A DNA stretch of 64,000 nt from Nymphaea colorata (Eukaryota > Streptophyta > Magnoliopsida > Nymphaeales > Nymphaeaceae): assembly GCF_008831285.2 (NCBI RefSeq), contig NC_045140.1, positions 26,802,131-26,866,130 on the forward strand. Reading direction: 5' to 3'. Under the pieces are notes generated by a model. That model was given only the letters and a program-made list of their open reading frames with translations, was not told where the DNA came from and made no database searches. Shown piece after piece: positions 36,724-49,358 of this stretch (position 1 is its first letter; every line of letters starts with the position of its first letter). The translations under genes were made by a program, and so were the position numbers.

Positions 36724-37505
36724 AAAACGCCTTGTGTGCTGGTTGTGAAATGTAAGCTCCCTCTCTCTCTCTCATGCACCTCGTTTCACTTCGAACTCGG
36801 GACGGTACCTCCGTAGCCCTCCTGCTAGGACATTTCAACAATATTCATCTTCTTCGTCTCCGTCATTCGGCTGACTCACTAACAGGTGTCAAATTAAGGT
36901 TAAGAGGACTCTTTTTTTATCTATCTCTTGCAACAGTTTAAATATACCGTTCGGGGTGTTTGTCAAAGGACTAAAACTTAAGAATTTATCGTTGAAAGAA
37001 TTTGCCATGCATTAGAATAATTTTATACTACGTACATTGTGCGTTTTAACAATGGTTTGTGCTACTTTAAATACTATATTTTAAATTTTTAATCATTTGA
37101 CAATATGCCACATTCAATATATTTGCATTGTTTATTGTTTACTATTAGTTTAGTTTTTTTTTTTTTGTTTTTTTTTCACTCGTGTATATATATATATATA
37201 AAAGATGAAGACCATGTTTTTTTTAAAAAGCTGATGGAAGTTTTCGCTATTTTTACAATTTTTTTAATTATTTATATATAAACAATCCTAATTAGATGCA
37301 GCACTAATTATGATCAACGGATAACAAGAAGACTAAACAGTTGGTTTTTGTCAGCTTCGATAATGAAACTTATGCCCCCTAAGACTCGTGATTTGGACTA
37401 CTTAAAAAGGGGCAAGTCCATGAGTTTTGGAGCTTTCATTTTTATGTGCTTAATAAAACCAGCGTTTCTCAAGTGCACTGGAGTCTATGTACGTACAGCT
37501 ATTGG

Positions 37506-37541
<36 letters not shown>

Positions 37542-38204
37542 AATTAGGCCCCATTGGAAGCCACATGGGTAGCTCGTAATTCATCAATGAAGTTGGGTTT
37601 GTATATATGTCCTTGAAGTTGGGTTTCTATGTCCTTCGACATTTTTCTCGGTTTAAATTAATGAGTGGGTTGGCTAATGCCTGTTCATACTAAGCTTCAT
37701 GAAGATAGTTTTTGCTCTCTTGGAACTGGAATTTAGGATTTTAGAATGTCAATTCTAGAATTAGGATTCTGGAATTGGAGAAATGGAAGACAACATGTAG
37801 ATTTTCAAAGCCCATTTGTGTTTGCTAGACATAAAATTGTATATCTCGAAATAAGTTTCTGTCAATTGAAGCCATTGATGCCCTTTATGTTGGGATTTGA
37901 AACCCTCAATTGCATCGAAGCTGGTTATGTACGTCAGAATGTATTAAACTTTTATGGTTATTCATGAAAATACCCCCAATTAATGGGAAAGAAAAGTTTT
38001 TGTGAGGACAAAAGAAGAAAATTAAAAAATTGAAAAGATTGAAAATGACATTGCTTTTTCAATAATTATCAAAATACTCTCCCTTTTAATTTGGCATATA
38101 TGAGTAACATGAACCTAACGGTGCCCGCAACTCACTCTTCATTTTACTTTTGGGAAAAAATCATATCCACTGAAGTGCTCGTTGTTGTCTCCCTAGCCTA
38201 TACG

Positions 38205-38661
38205 TAGGGGTGAACACGAGCTGTGAGTCGAGCCCGAGTTCAATCCGCTCGTGCTCGGCTCGACTAATGAAACATCGAGTTTGACTCGCCTTGAGCTCGA
38301 GAATAGCTCAACTCGATTAAGGCTTAACAAACTTGTTTAAAAGAATTGATATTCATCGTACGTGTTGAGCTCGAGCTCAAGTCGATTAAGGCTCGACAAA
38401 CTCGTAAACTCGTTTGAATATATTGATTTGATTAAGGCTCGACAAACTCGTAAACTCATTTGAATATATTGATTTGATTAAGGCTCGAGCTCAATTTGGT
38501 AGTTACGTGTTGAGCTCCAGCGAGCTGCAACTCAACTCGATTATTTGAACGAGTTGACTCAAACTCGAGCTCAACTCGAGCAAATGACTCGACTCGAACT
38601 CGTTCACGAGCCAAGCTTTAAATAGTCGAGCTCGAGTAGCTCAATTCGTTGTTCACCCCTA
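38205..38661. mobile_element. hAT-type MITE, 457 bp
   Basis: The element has perfect 12-bp terminal inverted repeats: TAGGGGTGAACA at 38205-38216 and its complement at 38650-38661. It is flanked by 8-base target duplications that match at 7 of 8 positions (cctatacg at 38197-38204, cctatagg at 38662-38669). The interior is full of GAGCTCGAG-like and CTCGACT-like motifs, typical of a widespread plant hAT-derived family. It also has a 46-bp tandem duplication (38384-38429, 38430-38475). There is no transposase, so it is non-autonomous. The size of the duplication and the TAGGGGTG end support hAT. Confidence 0.85.
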
Positions 38662-38894
38662 CCTATAGGGAGGATGTGATGGTGAGAGATGAGAGTGTTC
38701 CCATATTTCGTAAGCCATAACACGCAAATTTTTTGGTGCCTAAATTTTTAGAATTCTAGAATTAAAAGTCCAGATCAAAGTTCAATGGAGAGCTTTTCCA
38801 TCTGTAGTTTGACGAAACTAGAATTGATTTCAAATATATGAATTTTCGGGCAAACAAATGTGCCTTGAGGTATGTGATTGTATCTTCTTTAAGG

Positions 38895-38960
38895 GATTTG
38901 GTGCACTTGGTTGGACCAGTAGATAGTAGGCAGTCAGTCGCTAGTTCAAATCTTACAAGT
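38895..38960 (+). repeat. tRNA-derived SINE-like fragment
   Basis: A-box-like TTGGTGCACTTGGTTGG (38898-38914) and B-box-like CTAGTTCAAATCTT (38941-38954) have tRNA-like spacing. The part after the A box (cagtagatagta) resembles the matching part of 14725-14800 (agcagctagta), suggesting one family. Confidence 0.45.
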
Positions 38961-39635
38961 GTCTATGCATGTAATGCCGTGGAGTTGGAGAACTACCTTC
39001 AAAGTTTCAAGCCCCCATGTTACATAACTAAGAAAGCAAAAAGGTATGAATGACACTGCTTGATTTTTCTTATGAACTCAACAAAACCCAAAAGCATGAG
39101 CCACTAAAAGGGCATTTGACCACATGAATACTAACACAATAGTCTATAAGTTTGTCCCATAAAGTTTTAAATATTATTTCAGTTTTATAAATCTACCATA
39201 ATCTTTAAAACAAATTTATAAAATACTGGGTTAATATTCATGTAACAAAAAATCCTTAATAATTCACAAACATAGTGTTTTATACATAAATTAGCTCTTA
39301 AACAAAATTGTATTTTAGATGGTGTGTTAAGTCTCTGATAATCTTTTATAAAAGAACGCTCGATTGTATTGAAGATAAAGGGGCATTTGACCACAAGAAT
39401 ACTAACAAAATTGCTTGGAGATTTTTTTTTCACGTATTTATATACGTCGAACGATGCATAATGTATGTATCAAACATTAATCCACACATGGAATAAAACT
39501 GCGCTCCTGCCAAGACTCTGCTGCCTCCACGTGTGCCTGAATACGTACAGACACATATTTGGTCTCTACCGGTGAAGTAAAGATATTAACCAGTAAATCA
39601 GATTACAAAATCCACCTTAATTTCTTTCAGTATCT

Positions 39636-39666
<31 letters not shown>

Positions 39667-42600
39667 GTGCGTTTAAATAATATGCAGGTCAAAGTACAAA
39701 GGATATGCTGATAATTATGACTCATCCAGTTACACTATTATATTGATTAGTGATTAAAAAAGTGTCAAATATAATTCTTTTTAAAACAGTTCATAAATCA
39801 ATTGCATGGTATAGGAAAATCAAATCCTGATAACTGTGGTTTAAACAACTCAAATTATTCTCTCAGTCTCTCCCTTGTGGATGCACTGTTTAACATTTTT
39901 CATATTAAGCAAGAGTTCTTAAATATTGCTGCGTATGCTAAATAGCTATATTATCTCACAATGATGAACGTTTAAAAAGAAATTAACATGTCAAGAAACT
40001 TTACTTAAACAGGTGCTTTAGTCTTTTATGACATGTGAAAAAATATACATAAATATATATAACGTTGCACTACTTGTGATATTTTATGAGCACGAGGTCT
40101 TAAAGGCCATCGTATGGCATATACTTATCTTTTTCCCCTCCAGTTTTTAAAAAAGTGGTGGGAATATATGGATTAAACTAAACCATTGGCTTACTGTTGT
40201 CTTTTATATTGTTTATTTCTAGTCCTACTACATGAGATCCTCGCCTTTTTACATCGTTTTTGGTTCCCAATTCTTCTCGAACATGAGCAACTGAACTATT
40301 CTAATCACAGTCTTGAATTTCCATCACCAGTTGGGAGTAAAAATTTAGCGCACACGCTCGCCCGGGTACATGCAAAGAAAAGCATGATCTCTCCAACGCC
40401 GCTGGGAATCAGCGGCAGCTTGGTCTTGTCAGAGGGCTTTGCCAATTCAACACCCAATCTCTTTTCTTTGCCGGGATCATATTTACAGCTCCTCTGCCGC
40501 TTCTTCTTTCTCTCTCTATCTCTCCGTCGTTGTACATTTGTTTCACGTCAAGCATCAACGTCTTAATTGAGCCATCATAGTCATTGCCTTTCTTTTCTTC
40601 CTTATTTTTATTTCTTTTTAATGAACAAGAAAGATCTATCATGGTCACTGTCAACCTCTATTTGCATGCTCCGGAGACTGCTGTCTGACGTATCACATTC
40701 GTGTTGCCGTGCAGGGAATTCCAACACAATACCATCTTCCAAGGAGTGAAGAAAAAATATATGTATTGGACTGCGTATAATGAGAACGGCATCGATGTAT
40801 CTACTTCTTTTGGTCTTCTGTGCTTAGAACCCTAACTTTTCGTTCGACAGAAAGGCATATAATATAAATGCTGCAGATACAAATTGTTTAAGAAAAGAAA
40901 AGGGATGTGGGTATTCTTTGAAAAACAAATACAAGCAGCTTCATATGAGTGGGAGTGCTGAAGGAGTTGCATACTGAAAAGGAGATGGTTTAGATAAATG
41001 GTCAAGTTTTTTAAGGGCAGGCCATCTTGTTGCCGAAGATGGAGTTCTGCTAGAAAAGTGGGTGTTTATCCTGTGGAGTTGGTGTATATAATTATCCACC
41101 TGACGGCCATATCAACGGAACAAGCAGAGAACTGTGTGGATGTTTCTGTGAGAATAAAGAAGAGGCCCATCACACTGCTTCTCCCTCTGTCTCTCTTCTT
41201 TTCCATTTCCTTTTAAGGCCTGTCCGAACAGTTCGATGAGCAGCTTTATGAGCTTTTGGGTGTAGTTCCATCGCTCTCACAAATTACTTGCAATCATGAA
41301 AATGTAGAATCTTTAATGAACAAGCAGATCCATCGATTGTCATACTGCACATCTGGGATGGCTTGTTGCAGCGTGTTAAACCCATCTCCAAGCGGAATCG
41401 ACCATCATGGGGATTTATTTTTTGTCACGCTAACAGTGTACATCACCAAAGTCAAGTTACGGAGGGTGAACACGCCCTTCTTCCCCAGATATTCAAAAAT
41501 AATATATATATGCTTTCCTTGTTTTTTCTTCCTTTCTTTTACTTCTGCAATTGCAACAAAAGGGTACGTTGACAATGATGCTATATCAAATGGCAGGCTG
41601 CATCTGCTTGCTTGTAAAGTATGTTTGCTCTGGCAACCGCACATGGAGAGAGAGAGACTGTGTGAGAGACAGATGTGCGGATTTTCCATAATAATGAGCA
41701 ATTATTAAGGAGATAATATTGTTCATTCCCCATTCTGTGCCCGGTCGGTTACACCAAATCCCGTCGTTTTGCTCTAACAGGATCAGATGTGCCGCTCAAG
41801 GAAGAAAGGAAAAGAGAAAAGGGGAGCGATCGTCCTGATTGAGAGAAAAAAGAAATTCTCCCTCATTAAAGCAGAGAAACCTTTGCAGTTCCAGCGTGTT
41901 CTAATCTAAAAGACCAAAAAATGAAAAAAAAAAACATATATGTTCCCGTCGATTTCAAATTTTCCGGTTTATGTAACGATTCAAGGCCGAAAATCTGAAA
42001 GTGGTCTACAGGAGGATCCCGCGAGCAGCTAAAATATAGTCACTACCAACCCAAAAAGGAGTGCAAATGAACCACCAACGTGATGAACTCTTCGTCATCA
42101 AGTTGGAGATTAAAATTTTGCAGCATAAACATGAAGAAGATAATCGGGGACATACGTGTGGACAAGGCGGCCATAATGAGAAGAACACGATAAAGCAGAA
42201 ACGAGGGGGACAGATCTCGTGTCCTTAAAGAAAACCATGGGGACGTGCAAGATCCCGGCAGGGGTGTTCCTGAGAGGTATGTTGAACAGCAAACAAGAGT
42301 AATGATTACAACGCCAATTGCAATGAGGAGGGGACAATTTGCAGAAATTAGGGCATGTGAGCGTAAGAGACCAAGACAGTGAGGAGGTATCTACGGAGGG
42401 GCGTTTCTGATTCCGATAATGGAAACACTACAATCTAGGAACACCTGCTTTTGGAAGTTTAAGGCGAAAAGTGGAGTTCTTGCGGGGAACAAATTACATG
42501 GCATCCTGGCCTGCTACGCTCTGTAAAGAGAACAAATTTACAATTATTGATTTTTTCTCATTGCCCACTAAAAATTAATGACATTAAGGGGCAGCAAGAT

Positions 42601-43599
42601 TAGTATATGAGAAAAAGAAAAAAAGACAGATCACGGTATTTGGTATAATAATGTGAGTGATCTAGCCAGTTTGTCGTCGTCATCATCATTCACATAAACA
42701 AAAGAAAAGGGGAAGCAAAAAAATGAGAAAACAATTGAAAAGAAAGGCATGGCAAAAGATTGCTGCTACTTGAGAATCAATATTTTTTCTCATTAATTCA
42801 TTCAACCAGCCATCCGTCCTTCCATCCATGGAGTTGCCGGGAATCTACATTCATGATCAACACAGCCGTAGCTAAGAAACCAGAAGAGCTTTGCTCGACT
42901 GTCCATTACATGCTTGCACGAGAGCGAGGATTCGAGGGAAGGACGATCGACCATCGAGCCAGCCTGATCAACTGAAGCAGCTAGCGGCATGGAGGAAGGT
43001 AAGGATATATCGGGAAGCAGGTAGCAAGGAGGAAACGAATCATTGGTGGGGGGAGAAGGAAACAAGAAAACGAAGAAGAGATTAGCTGTTACTGGTCTCA
43101 AGATTTTTTGTGCAACGTGCTCTAAAAGGCTCGGTTATTGAACACGCAATTCAAACCGTTTTCCTCAGCCTGGATGTTAGGGAGATCACCGAGAATCCGA
43201 TCATCCGAGACGCCACCTGCTTGATATTTATGGACGTAAATGTATGAAGAGACTCAAGATGTTACATAAAGTGAGTTTGGTAAGGAATAACACTAATGAA
43301 GAGAGAGAGAGAGAAAGAAGGGACGGGGAGAGTGTTCCCTTTTTCTCTTGCTCAATAGTAAGTCACATTCCTTCTTTCCACCTGCCGTTTAGGCTTTCAA
43401 CTAATATGTAAAGTTGGTAGGAATGGACGACCGACATGGAGCTTTTTGGGGGATGATGGAGAGGAGGGTTGCCCGGCGGCGAGCGGAGAGGGGAGAGGGA
43501 AGTTTATAAGTGGGAGGATGGAAGGTTTAAAAATGGTGGTGCAGGAGTTGGATTGAAAATGTATAAAGATTGAAGAGAAAGGGAGTGCTACTGCTACTG

Positions 43600-44937
43600 C
43601 TAGTGCCAGGAGGAGACGGAGAATAAGGGATGGCTTTGCCAACCGAGGAAGAAGGAATCGTTGAAGAGCTGGAGTTGGTAGCCTTCGGAAGGATAATGGA
43701 GCCTGAGGAGGGCCCTGGCCTGAGAGAAGGCGAAGGCGCTGAGGGGCATGTTGGAGAAGCCGGCAGCCTTCATGATCTCCGCCCACCTCTCGAACCTCTC
43801 GTGCCTCTCCCGCCTCTCCTCCTCCTCGGCCGACACGATGTCGGCGATCTCCCTGCCGAACCAGACCTGCTCCACCGCCACCCGCTCCTGGCTGCTCGGC
43901 GGCAGCGTGGCCTCCAGCGACTCGAACAGCGCCGAGTAGTGTTCGAGCGCCTCGCCGAAGCGGCGGAGGAAGACGGGGTGGTTGTGCCGCGCCTCGCGCT
44001 CCGCCAGCGTCAGCACCTTGGGGTTCATAGACTTGAGGGCTCGCAGCACCAACGTCAGGTCGGCGGAGGGGTCGACGCCTCCCCAACCCCGCAGCAGCTT
44101 GTGGAGGTGAAGCACGCAGTTGACGGCCAGGGCCTCGTCCGGCAAGAGGTCGAGGGAGGCCGGGAGGTTGGCCAGGTCGGAGAGGCGGCGGACGAGGTAG
44201 GGCCGGAAACGGAAGCGGAGGCCCAGCGACAGCGCGAACATCTCCAATCTCGACCCCGTCCGCAAGAGGGTGTCTAGGTCCGACCCCGTCCCCGTGATCC
44301 TGATCGCCGGAGGGTTGCCCTTGGACCTCTCCGCCATCGCCTGCATGAGGGGTGGCCATTGCACCCCTTGCATGGTATCGAAGTCGAGGATGTGGACGGA
44401 GTCGTGGCCCTCCACGGCCTCCAGTATGGCCTGGTTGGCAGTCAGGTGGCTGAAGCGAATGAAGGGCGTGATCTGGTTCAGCGACAGAAAGGAGGATTGC
44501 AGCACCTGCGGGTCGTCGTCGACCGGCCCGTGCTGCTGCTGCTGATGGCCGTACTGCTGGTGGCGGTGGAGTCGGAAGGAGAGGGCCTTGGCGAATTGGG
44601 AAACAAGTCGGTCGGTGGAATCGCCCAAGGGGGAGGAGGAGGTGGACAGGAAGGAGAGCAATGGCGCGGCCGAGTGGTAGTCCGATCGAGCCACCATCTG
44701 AGCGCAGTTGATGAGGATCTGACGGAGTTGGCTCGCAGGGTCGGAGCCCGGGCGAGGATGAGGCTGGCGTTGCCGCACCATCAGCTCCGTTACGGCTGTT
44801 GGTGGAGCTACAGTTGGCGTTGCTCCCGCCGCCGCCGCCGCCGCCGCTGCTGCTGCTGCTGATGTCGTCCCCTTGTTCTCTTCTTCTTCATGAGCGCCAC
44901 CGAAGGGGCCGAGCATTTCACGTAGCGACGGCGACAA
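43600..44937 (-). CDS. LAS: GRAS regulator LATERAL SUPPRESSOR / MOC1 orthologue
   Basis: This is a nuclear GRAS-family transcription regulator needed for axillary meristem initiation and branching in Arabidopsis, tomato and rice. It is one exon of 445 residues. A variable N-terminus with an 11-alanine run (about 24-34) precedes the GRAS domain: first leucine-rich region (QLRQILINCAQMV, about 66), HLTANQAILEAVEG, the VHIID core as VHILDFD (about 179), LLRTGSRLEMFA, DEALAVNCVLHLHKLL, AEREARHNHPVFLRRF, and the SAW end LRLHYPSEGYQL...FLGWQ...LFSVSSWH. The C-terminal motif and SLEATLPP distinguish LAS from other GRAS clades. No DELLA motif is present. Known orthologues start ML-, so the second ATG (44916, MLGPFGG, 438 residues) may be the real start. 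The coding region is strongly GC-rich. The gene stands alone, about 10 kb from neighbours on each side. Confidence 0.94.
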   Translation of the reverse strand: MSPSLREMLGPFGGAHEEEENKGTTSAAAAAAAAAAAGATPTVAPPTAVTELMVRQRQPHPRPGSDPASQLRQILINCAQMVARSDYHSAAPLLSFLSTSSSPLGDSTDRLVSQFAKALSFRLHRHQQYGHQQQQHGPVDDDPQVLQSSFLSLNQITPFIRFSHLTANQAILEAVEGHDSVHILDFDTMQGVQWPPLMQAMAERSKGNPPAIRITGTGSDLDTLLRTGSRLEMFALSLGLRFRFRPYLVRRLSDLANLPASLDLLPDEALAVNCVLHLHKLLRGWGGVDPSADLTLVLRALKSMNPKVLTLAEREARHNHPVFLRRFGEALEHYSALFESLEATLPPSSQERVAVEQVWFGREIADIVSAEEEERRERHERFERWAEIMKAAGFSNMPLSAFAFSQARALLRLHYPSEGYQLQLFNDSFFLGWQSHPLFSVSSWH

Positions 44938-44961
44938 TGGTTGAAGGGAGGAGTAATTGCA

Positions 44962-45030
44962 CCCTGCTGATTAAGGGAGAGAGAAAGAGAGGGAGAGAGA
45001 GAAGAGGGGTGGGGGAGAAGAAAGGGGAAG
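44962..45030 (-). promoter_or_regulatory. CT-rich leader/Y-patch upstream of LAS
   Basis: On the minus strand this is a continuous pyrimidine-rich tract (CTCTCT and CCCC blocks) 25-95 bases upstream of the LAS start. Such tracts are common near plant transcription starts and 5' leaders. No TATA box is obvious within 100 bases. Its function is inferred. Confidence 0.4.
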
Positions 45031-46835
45031 GGCAATGAGGGGAGTGGTGGGAAACGAGGACGGGTGAAAATTGCATCCCTTTTACTTTAATACAGCGAAA
45101 TCTGAGAATGAAATTTGTGTGACAGGACATGATCTGCCAGCAGCAACTAGCGGTAGCAGAAGATTATGCCATCTGCTTAACCTTGTTAGCATAACAGGCA
45201 TCTCCCCTCATCTCTCTCGTCTGTTCTTTTTTTTTTTTTTTCTCTTTCGTTCTTCCTCTGTCTTTCTACTCAAAAAGGAAAAAAACCAAAGAGGAGAAAG
45301 ACGAGATAGTACATTTTATGTCGATCTTTTTTTCTCGGTCTTTTCTAATTTTTGCTCGTTTCCCATCACAAGCATATTTTGTCACGGTGGTAGTGAGAGA
45401 TATATGCATTAATTTAAGAGAATCTGGGGGGGAGAGGATGCTGGTGGTTCCGGGTTGGAGTTTGAATTGAAAGGGGATAGTAGCATCAACAGTTAAAAAC
45501 TCTGATGGCAATTTTTTTTTTCTCTTCTCTTTATATATATATATATATATATATACACACGAAAGCGAGAGAAAAGTGAGAGAGAGAGTGAGAGAAGGAA
45601 GCGAAGATTTTGTATTTTTCGTCTTGTTTTTGTGTCTGTTTCCGTGCAGCGGACCATTCACGCAAAGCTTTAAATGGTGAATAGGGACTAAACATAAACC
45701 ACAGGACTCTCAAATTCAACCCATCCTCAGTTGTCTCTTGTGGGGATTTTTATTGATGGGTTTCTGATTACTTCCTTGCAGGCTCGTCTCTTGCTGTCAG
45801 TAGGAAAAGACTATAAAAATTAAAGAAACAAGCAACACCAAACCTGCCCAAGTGCCAGCACCTCTTCTTCCCTCCCCTCCTCCTCCGCCACCACCGCCAC
45901 CGTCACCACCACCGGCCGCCTCTACCCGGGCTGGCTCGTATCGAATCACGTCTTTTCCGCTTCCTTCTTTACCCACTCCCTTTTTCTTCAAACTTTGCCT
46001 TTCTAAATGACCTTTTCCCACCAACGCTGAGTCTCGAATCCCTGCGTAAATCTAGACATGCGATTTTTTTCCCAAGTCTATCCACAAAAAGATGGGAAGT
46101 ACATGGATTCTGAAGTCTCTTTTACAGAACACAAAACGTTTCTGAAAGGAAGCAACTATTGTTGAAAGCAAGGAAGGCTGTATTTGTTTCATAAGAGTCC
46201 AAGATCTTATCTTCTTTTCTCTCAACCGCAGTTGTTCTTGTTAAACTAATACACTAATTTCTTTCCCACTTATCTACGTGGGTAGTTCGCTTCTCCATTC
46301 CTTCCTTTGTTCTTCGACTGGTTTTTTCCATTTTATACTTCAAATTCACCTGTAGGCAGAAAGAGGAGATCTCCCAATAGGCAAGCATCAAAACTAAATA
46401 TATGTATATATATCCAAATAGTGAGTATACGAGAGAAATAGAGAGAGATCTTTTTGTGTTCTTTTTCTCTACGCATTCGTTACATTGAATTCATGATTTG
46501 ACAAGAAGAGAGGTCCACCCTCTCATCAAGAATCTTCGGGCTCGAGGAGCTTTCTCTCTTATGTCCGAATCAGATCTCCATATAAGGCAGCATGCATGTC
46601 CTTGAATTTTCTCCGCTTCCTAAGAACCCCACAAACGGTACTTCAGTCTCCCCTACGATTGCTTCTTTTTCATGAAGAAAAACAGCAAAGAAGTAAACAA
46701 AGAGGAGAAATGCCAGCCGGTGCAATTCGCCGGACCGAATCACGGCAAAACCAAATCCGGTTCACAGTATAGAGGAGAGGAGCCTCTGGTGAGACAGAAA
46801 CAAACAGAAAAAAAGAAAGTATCCAGGAAATTGAA

Positions 46836-46837
<2 letters not shown>

Positions 46838-46879
<42 letters not shown>
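46838..46879. repeat. (CT)n microsatellite
   Basis: About 21 CT units; the flanks show no gene. Confidence 0.95.
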
Positions 46880-46883
<4 letters not shown>

Positions 46884-49293
46884 CTTTGTATGGAATAGTC
46901 TTCTTCAGTCTTCCATCCAAAAGAAGGGAACTCACAACGATTGAAACCTTCAGTACAAATGTGTCAGGCAAGACAAAAACTACACTTTTCTTCTCATGTT
47001 CTTTTAAGAGGGGAAAAAACAATTTTGAAGTGAAAATTCTAAGATGGTACGATATCTCTCCACCGCGTGTAGCTTTTCTTCTCCTGCAGACCTCTCTGTA
47101 CCTTTGAAATGCGTTCATGCACACATTGCCTGCTGTTTCCTCCTAAAATTAAGGCCCCCGTCTTCTGCAACCACTCCCATTTCCCAACCGCTCCCTCTAA
47201 AATCTGTTTTTATATATATATGTGTGTGTGTGTGTGAGAGAGAGATTTGTTTGTTTTATGGCACGCATTTCTGTGAATAATCGGCAGATTGCAGCCGGTA
47301 ACGTGCTTCACAGAGTGAAGGTATCGTGGTCGTGAATTTTTGCCACAGAATTCCGAGATGAAAGAAGAAGATGATGCCTTTTCTCAACTGTAACACCTCA
47401 GAACTGTTGTTCTCAACATCTTATGGCTATTGACAAGAGGAATATGTTGATCAATACACGTGCCTTTTACAATGGGAAGAACTGACTTTTGTAGTCCATT
47501 CTATTGTCTCCACCTTCTTTTCACTTTTGACTGAAAGCGCGGCAGATGCTTCCTTTCTGTTCTATTATATCACACGCACATATCCGTTTCCTTCTCGTGC
47601 TTGGACAGATCGCGTCCCTACCCATGTTGGGTAGCCAAAGTTTATCCTGTCTTTTGGTCCAAAGACTAAGGAGACAGACATGTTCTTCTCTTCTGTAAAC
47701 GAAGAGAAGGAGAGAAAACTTCCAAACAATCATCCTGATAGATTTAAGGCTTCCCCAGAAGATTTACGATGAAAATGAAAGGTGTTATCTTCTCTTTTTA
47801 AGCCTTTATATTAAGAAATATTTTGTACAAAACGCCCGTAATCAGGTTTTTGTGCGTTCTTCTTTTTCTTTTTTTTGTCCGAATTGTGCAAATTAATGCA
47901 GATAATTTCGATGTAGATAGGACATTGAGCTCCACTTGACCCACTATCCACTGACTTTTCCTTTCATATATATATATATAAAAGAAAGAGGAAAGAGAGT
48001 ACAAGGAGGAAGAAGAAGAAGGGCGGGCACTGAAAGGAATCGAGAAGGAAATAAGAAATTAATATACTGAAAATATTCGAGTACGTGTGACCTGTTTGAG
48101 ATGACAACCGATTGACCGCTGTCTCTATGCGTATTATTTATTTTTCCTAGTTATATTATTGTCTTTCATCGTTTGTACTCTTTGTCTCTTTTTTCTTTTT
48201 CTTCTTTCTTTTCGGTCTGCTTTCACTGTTTCTCTTTTAAATTAGAAAAGTGGCGAAGCCGCAGAAAGGAATGGACGTCGCGGCCTAGTTTCTTGTTCCC
48301 TCTCCGATTTTACAAGTCAACCAATTTCACTTTCCAGAAAAAAATCTGATTTCTTTGGGAAATTTGAAGCGCAGGATATCGAGCTAGCCGTAGAAATGTT
48401 CAACCTACGTAAATGGGATAAAGCCGAGGAGGAGGTGCAGGATTTAGTAGTGAAATATTATATATCTAGTGGGTGGGGGGCAGGAGGCCGTATATATATA
48501 TATATATATATATCCAAATGTTGAACAGCACTCCTACTGCCGTAGTAAATAATGCAAGTACCTTATACTAAGGTAAATGCGCATTTAAGTTGTTGTGGTA
48601 ATAAAAATTGAAATAGCTCTTAAAGCAATCTTTTATGCATACATTAGATTCTTAAAGTAGTTGGGAAACTACATAGAACAAAAATTCATTAACGCTGACT
48701 ACCTCTGTTCTCTAGAAACTTTTTATATTATGAATCCTAACTATAATTCCAAAAGATAATGATTGATCAGTCCTTTCCTTTACTTTACCGTGAGTGACAG
48801 ATAGTACAGCGGTTCGATGCAAACGCACTGCATTAGCAGTATGTTGTGAACCCTTGGAGGAACAATTCACCAACATAATATATACTGAAAACTAAGCTGG
48901 AAGATAACTCAAAGTTAATTTGGCTTATTAAAATCATATTGGATGCATGTGGCAGGTGGGATGTCATCTGTATTTATATATATATATATATAAGACATTG
49001 AGTGACATCCTGAAATTCTGGTAAAGGATAATATGATTCTTCTTCTACTTCATTCTATTAAAATCGTCTAGATTCCATCTACACAGGTACTCCAGCAACT
49101 CTAGTCTACACAAGCCAGAATATGGCTATAAATAGGTTGTGGTCACCCAATATCGATGAGGGGGGATGCAGGAATTGATCATAGGTTCCAGATGGGTTTT
49201 ATGTGTCCCACGAACTGCCTTTAGTGGCTATAGGTTATCAAGGCATCTTGCTTCAATAATTGGACATGGCTACATGGGACTTAATGTGGTATG

Positions 49294-49296
<3 letters not shown>

Positions 49297-49358
<62 letters not shown>
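49297..49358. repeat. Compound (TA)n-(GA)n microsatellite
   Basis: TA to 49334, then GA to 49358, in the same order as at 9808 and 20105. Confidence 0.95.

Noticed and set aside
43630-44277. Plus-strand frame of 215 codons
   Set aside because: Antisense shadow of LAS.
43397-44359. Minus-strand frame of 320 codons overlapping LAS
   Set aside because: It is an alternative frame of the GC-rich LAS gene, with proline/arginine-rich content and no family match. The 43600-44937 frame carries the GRAS motifs.
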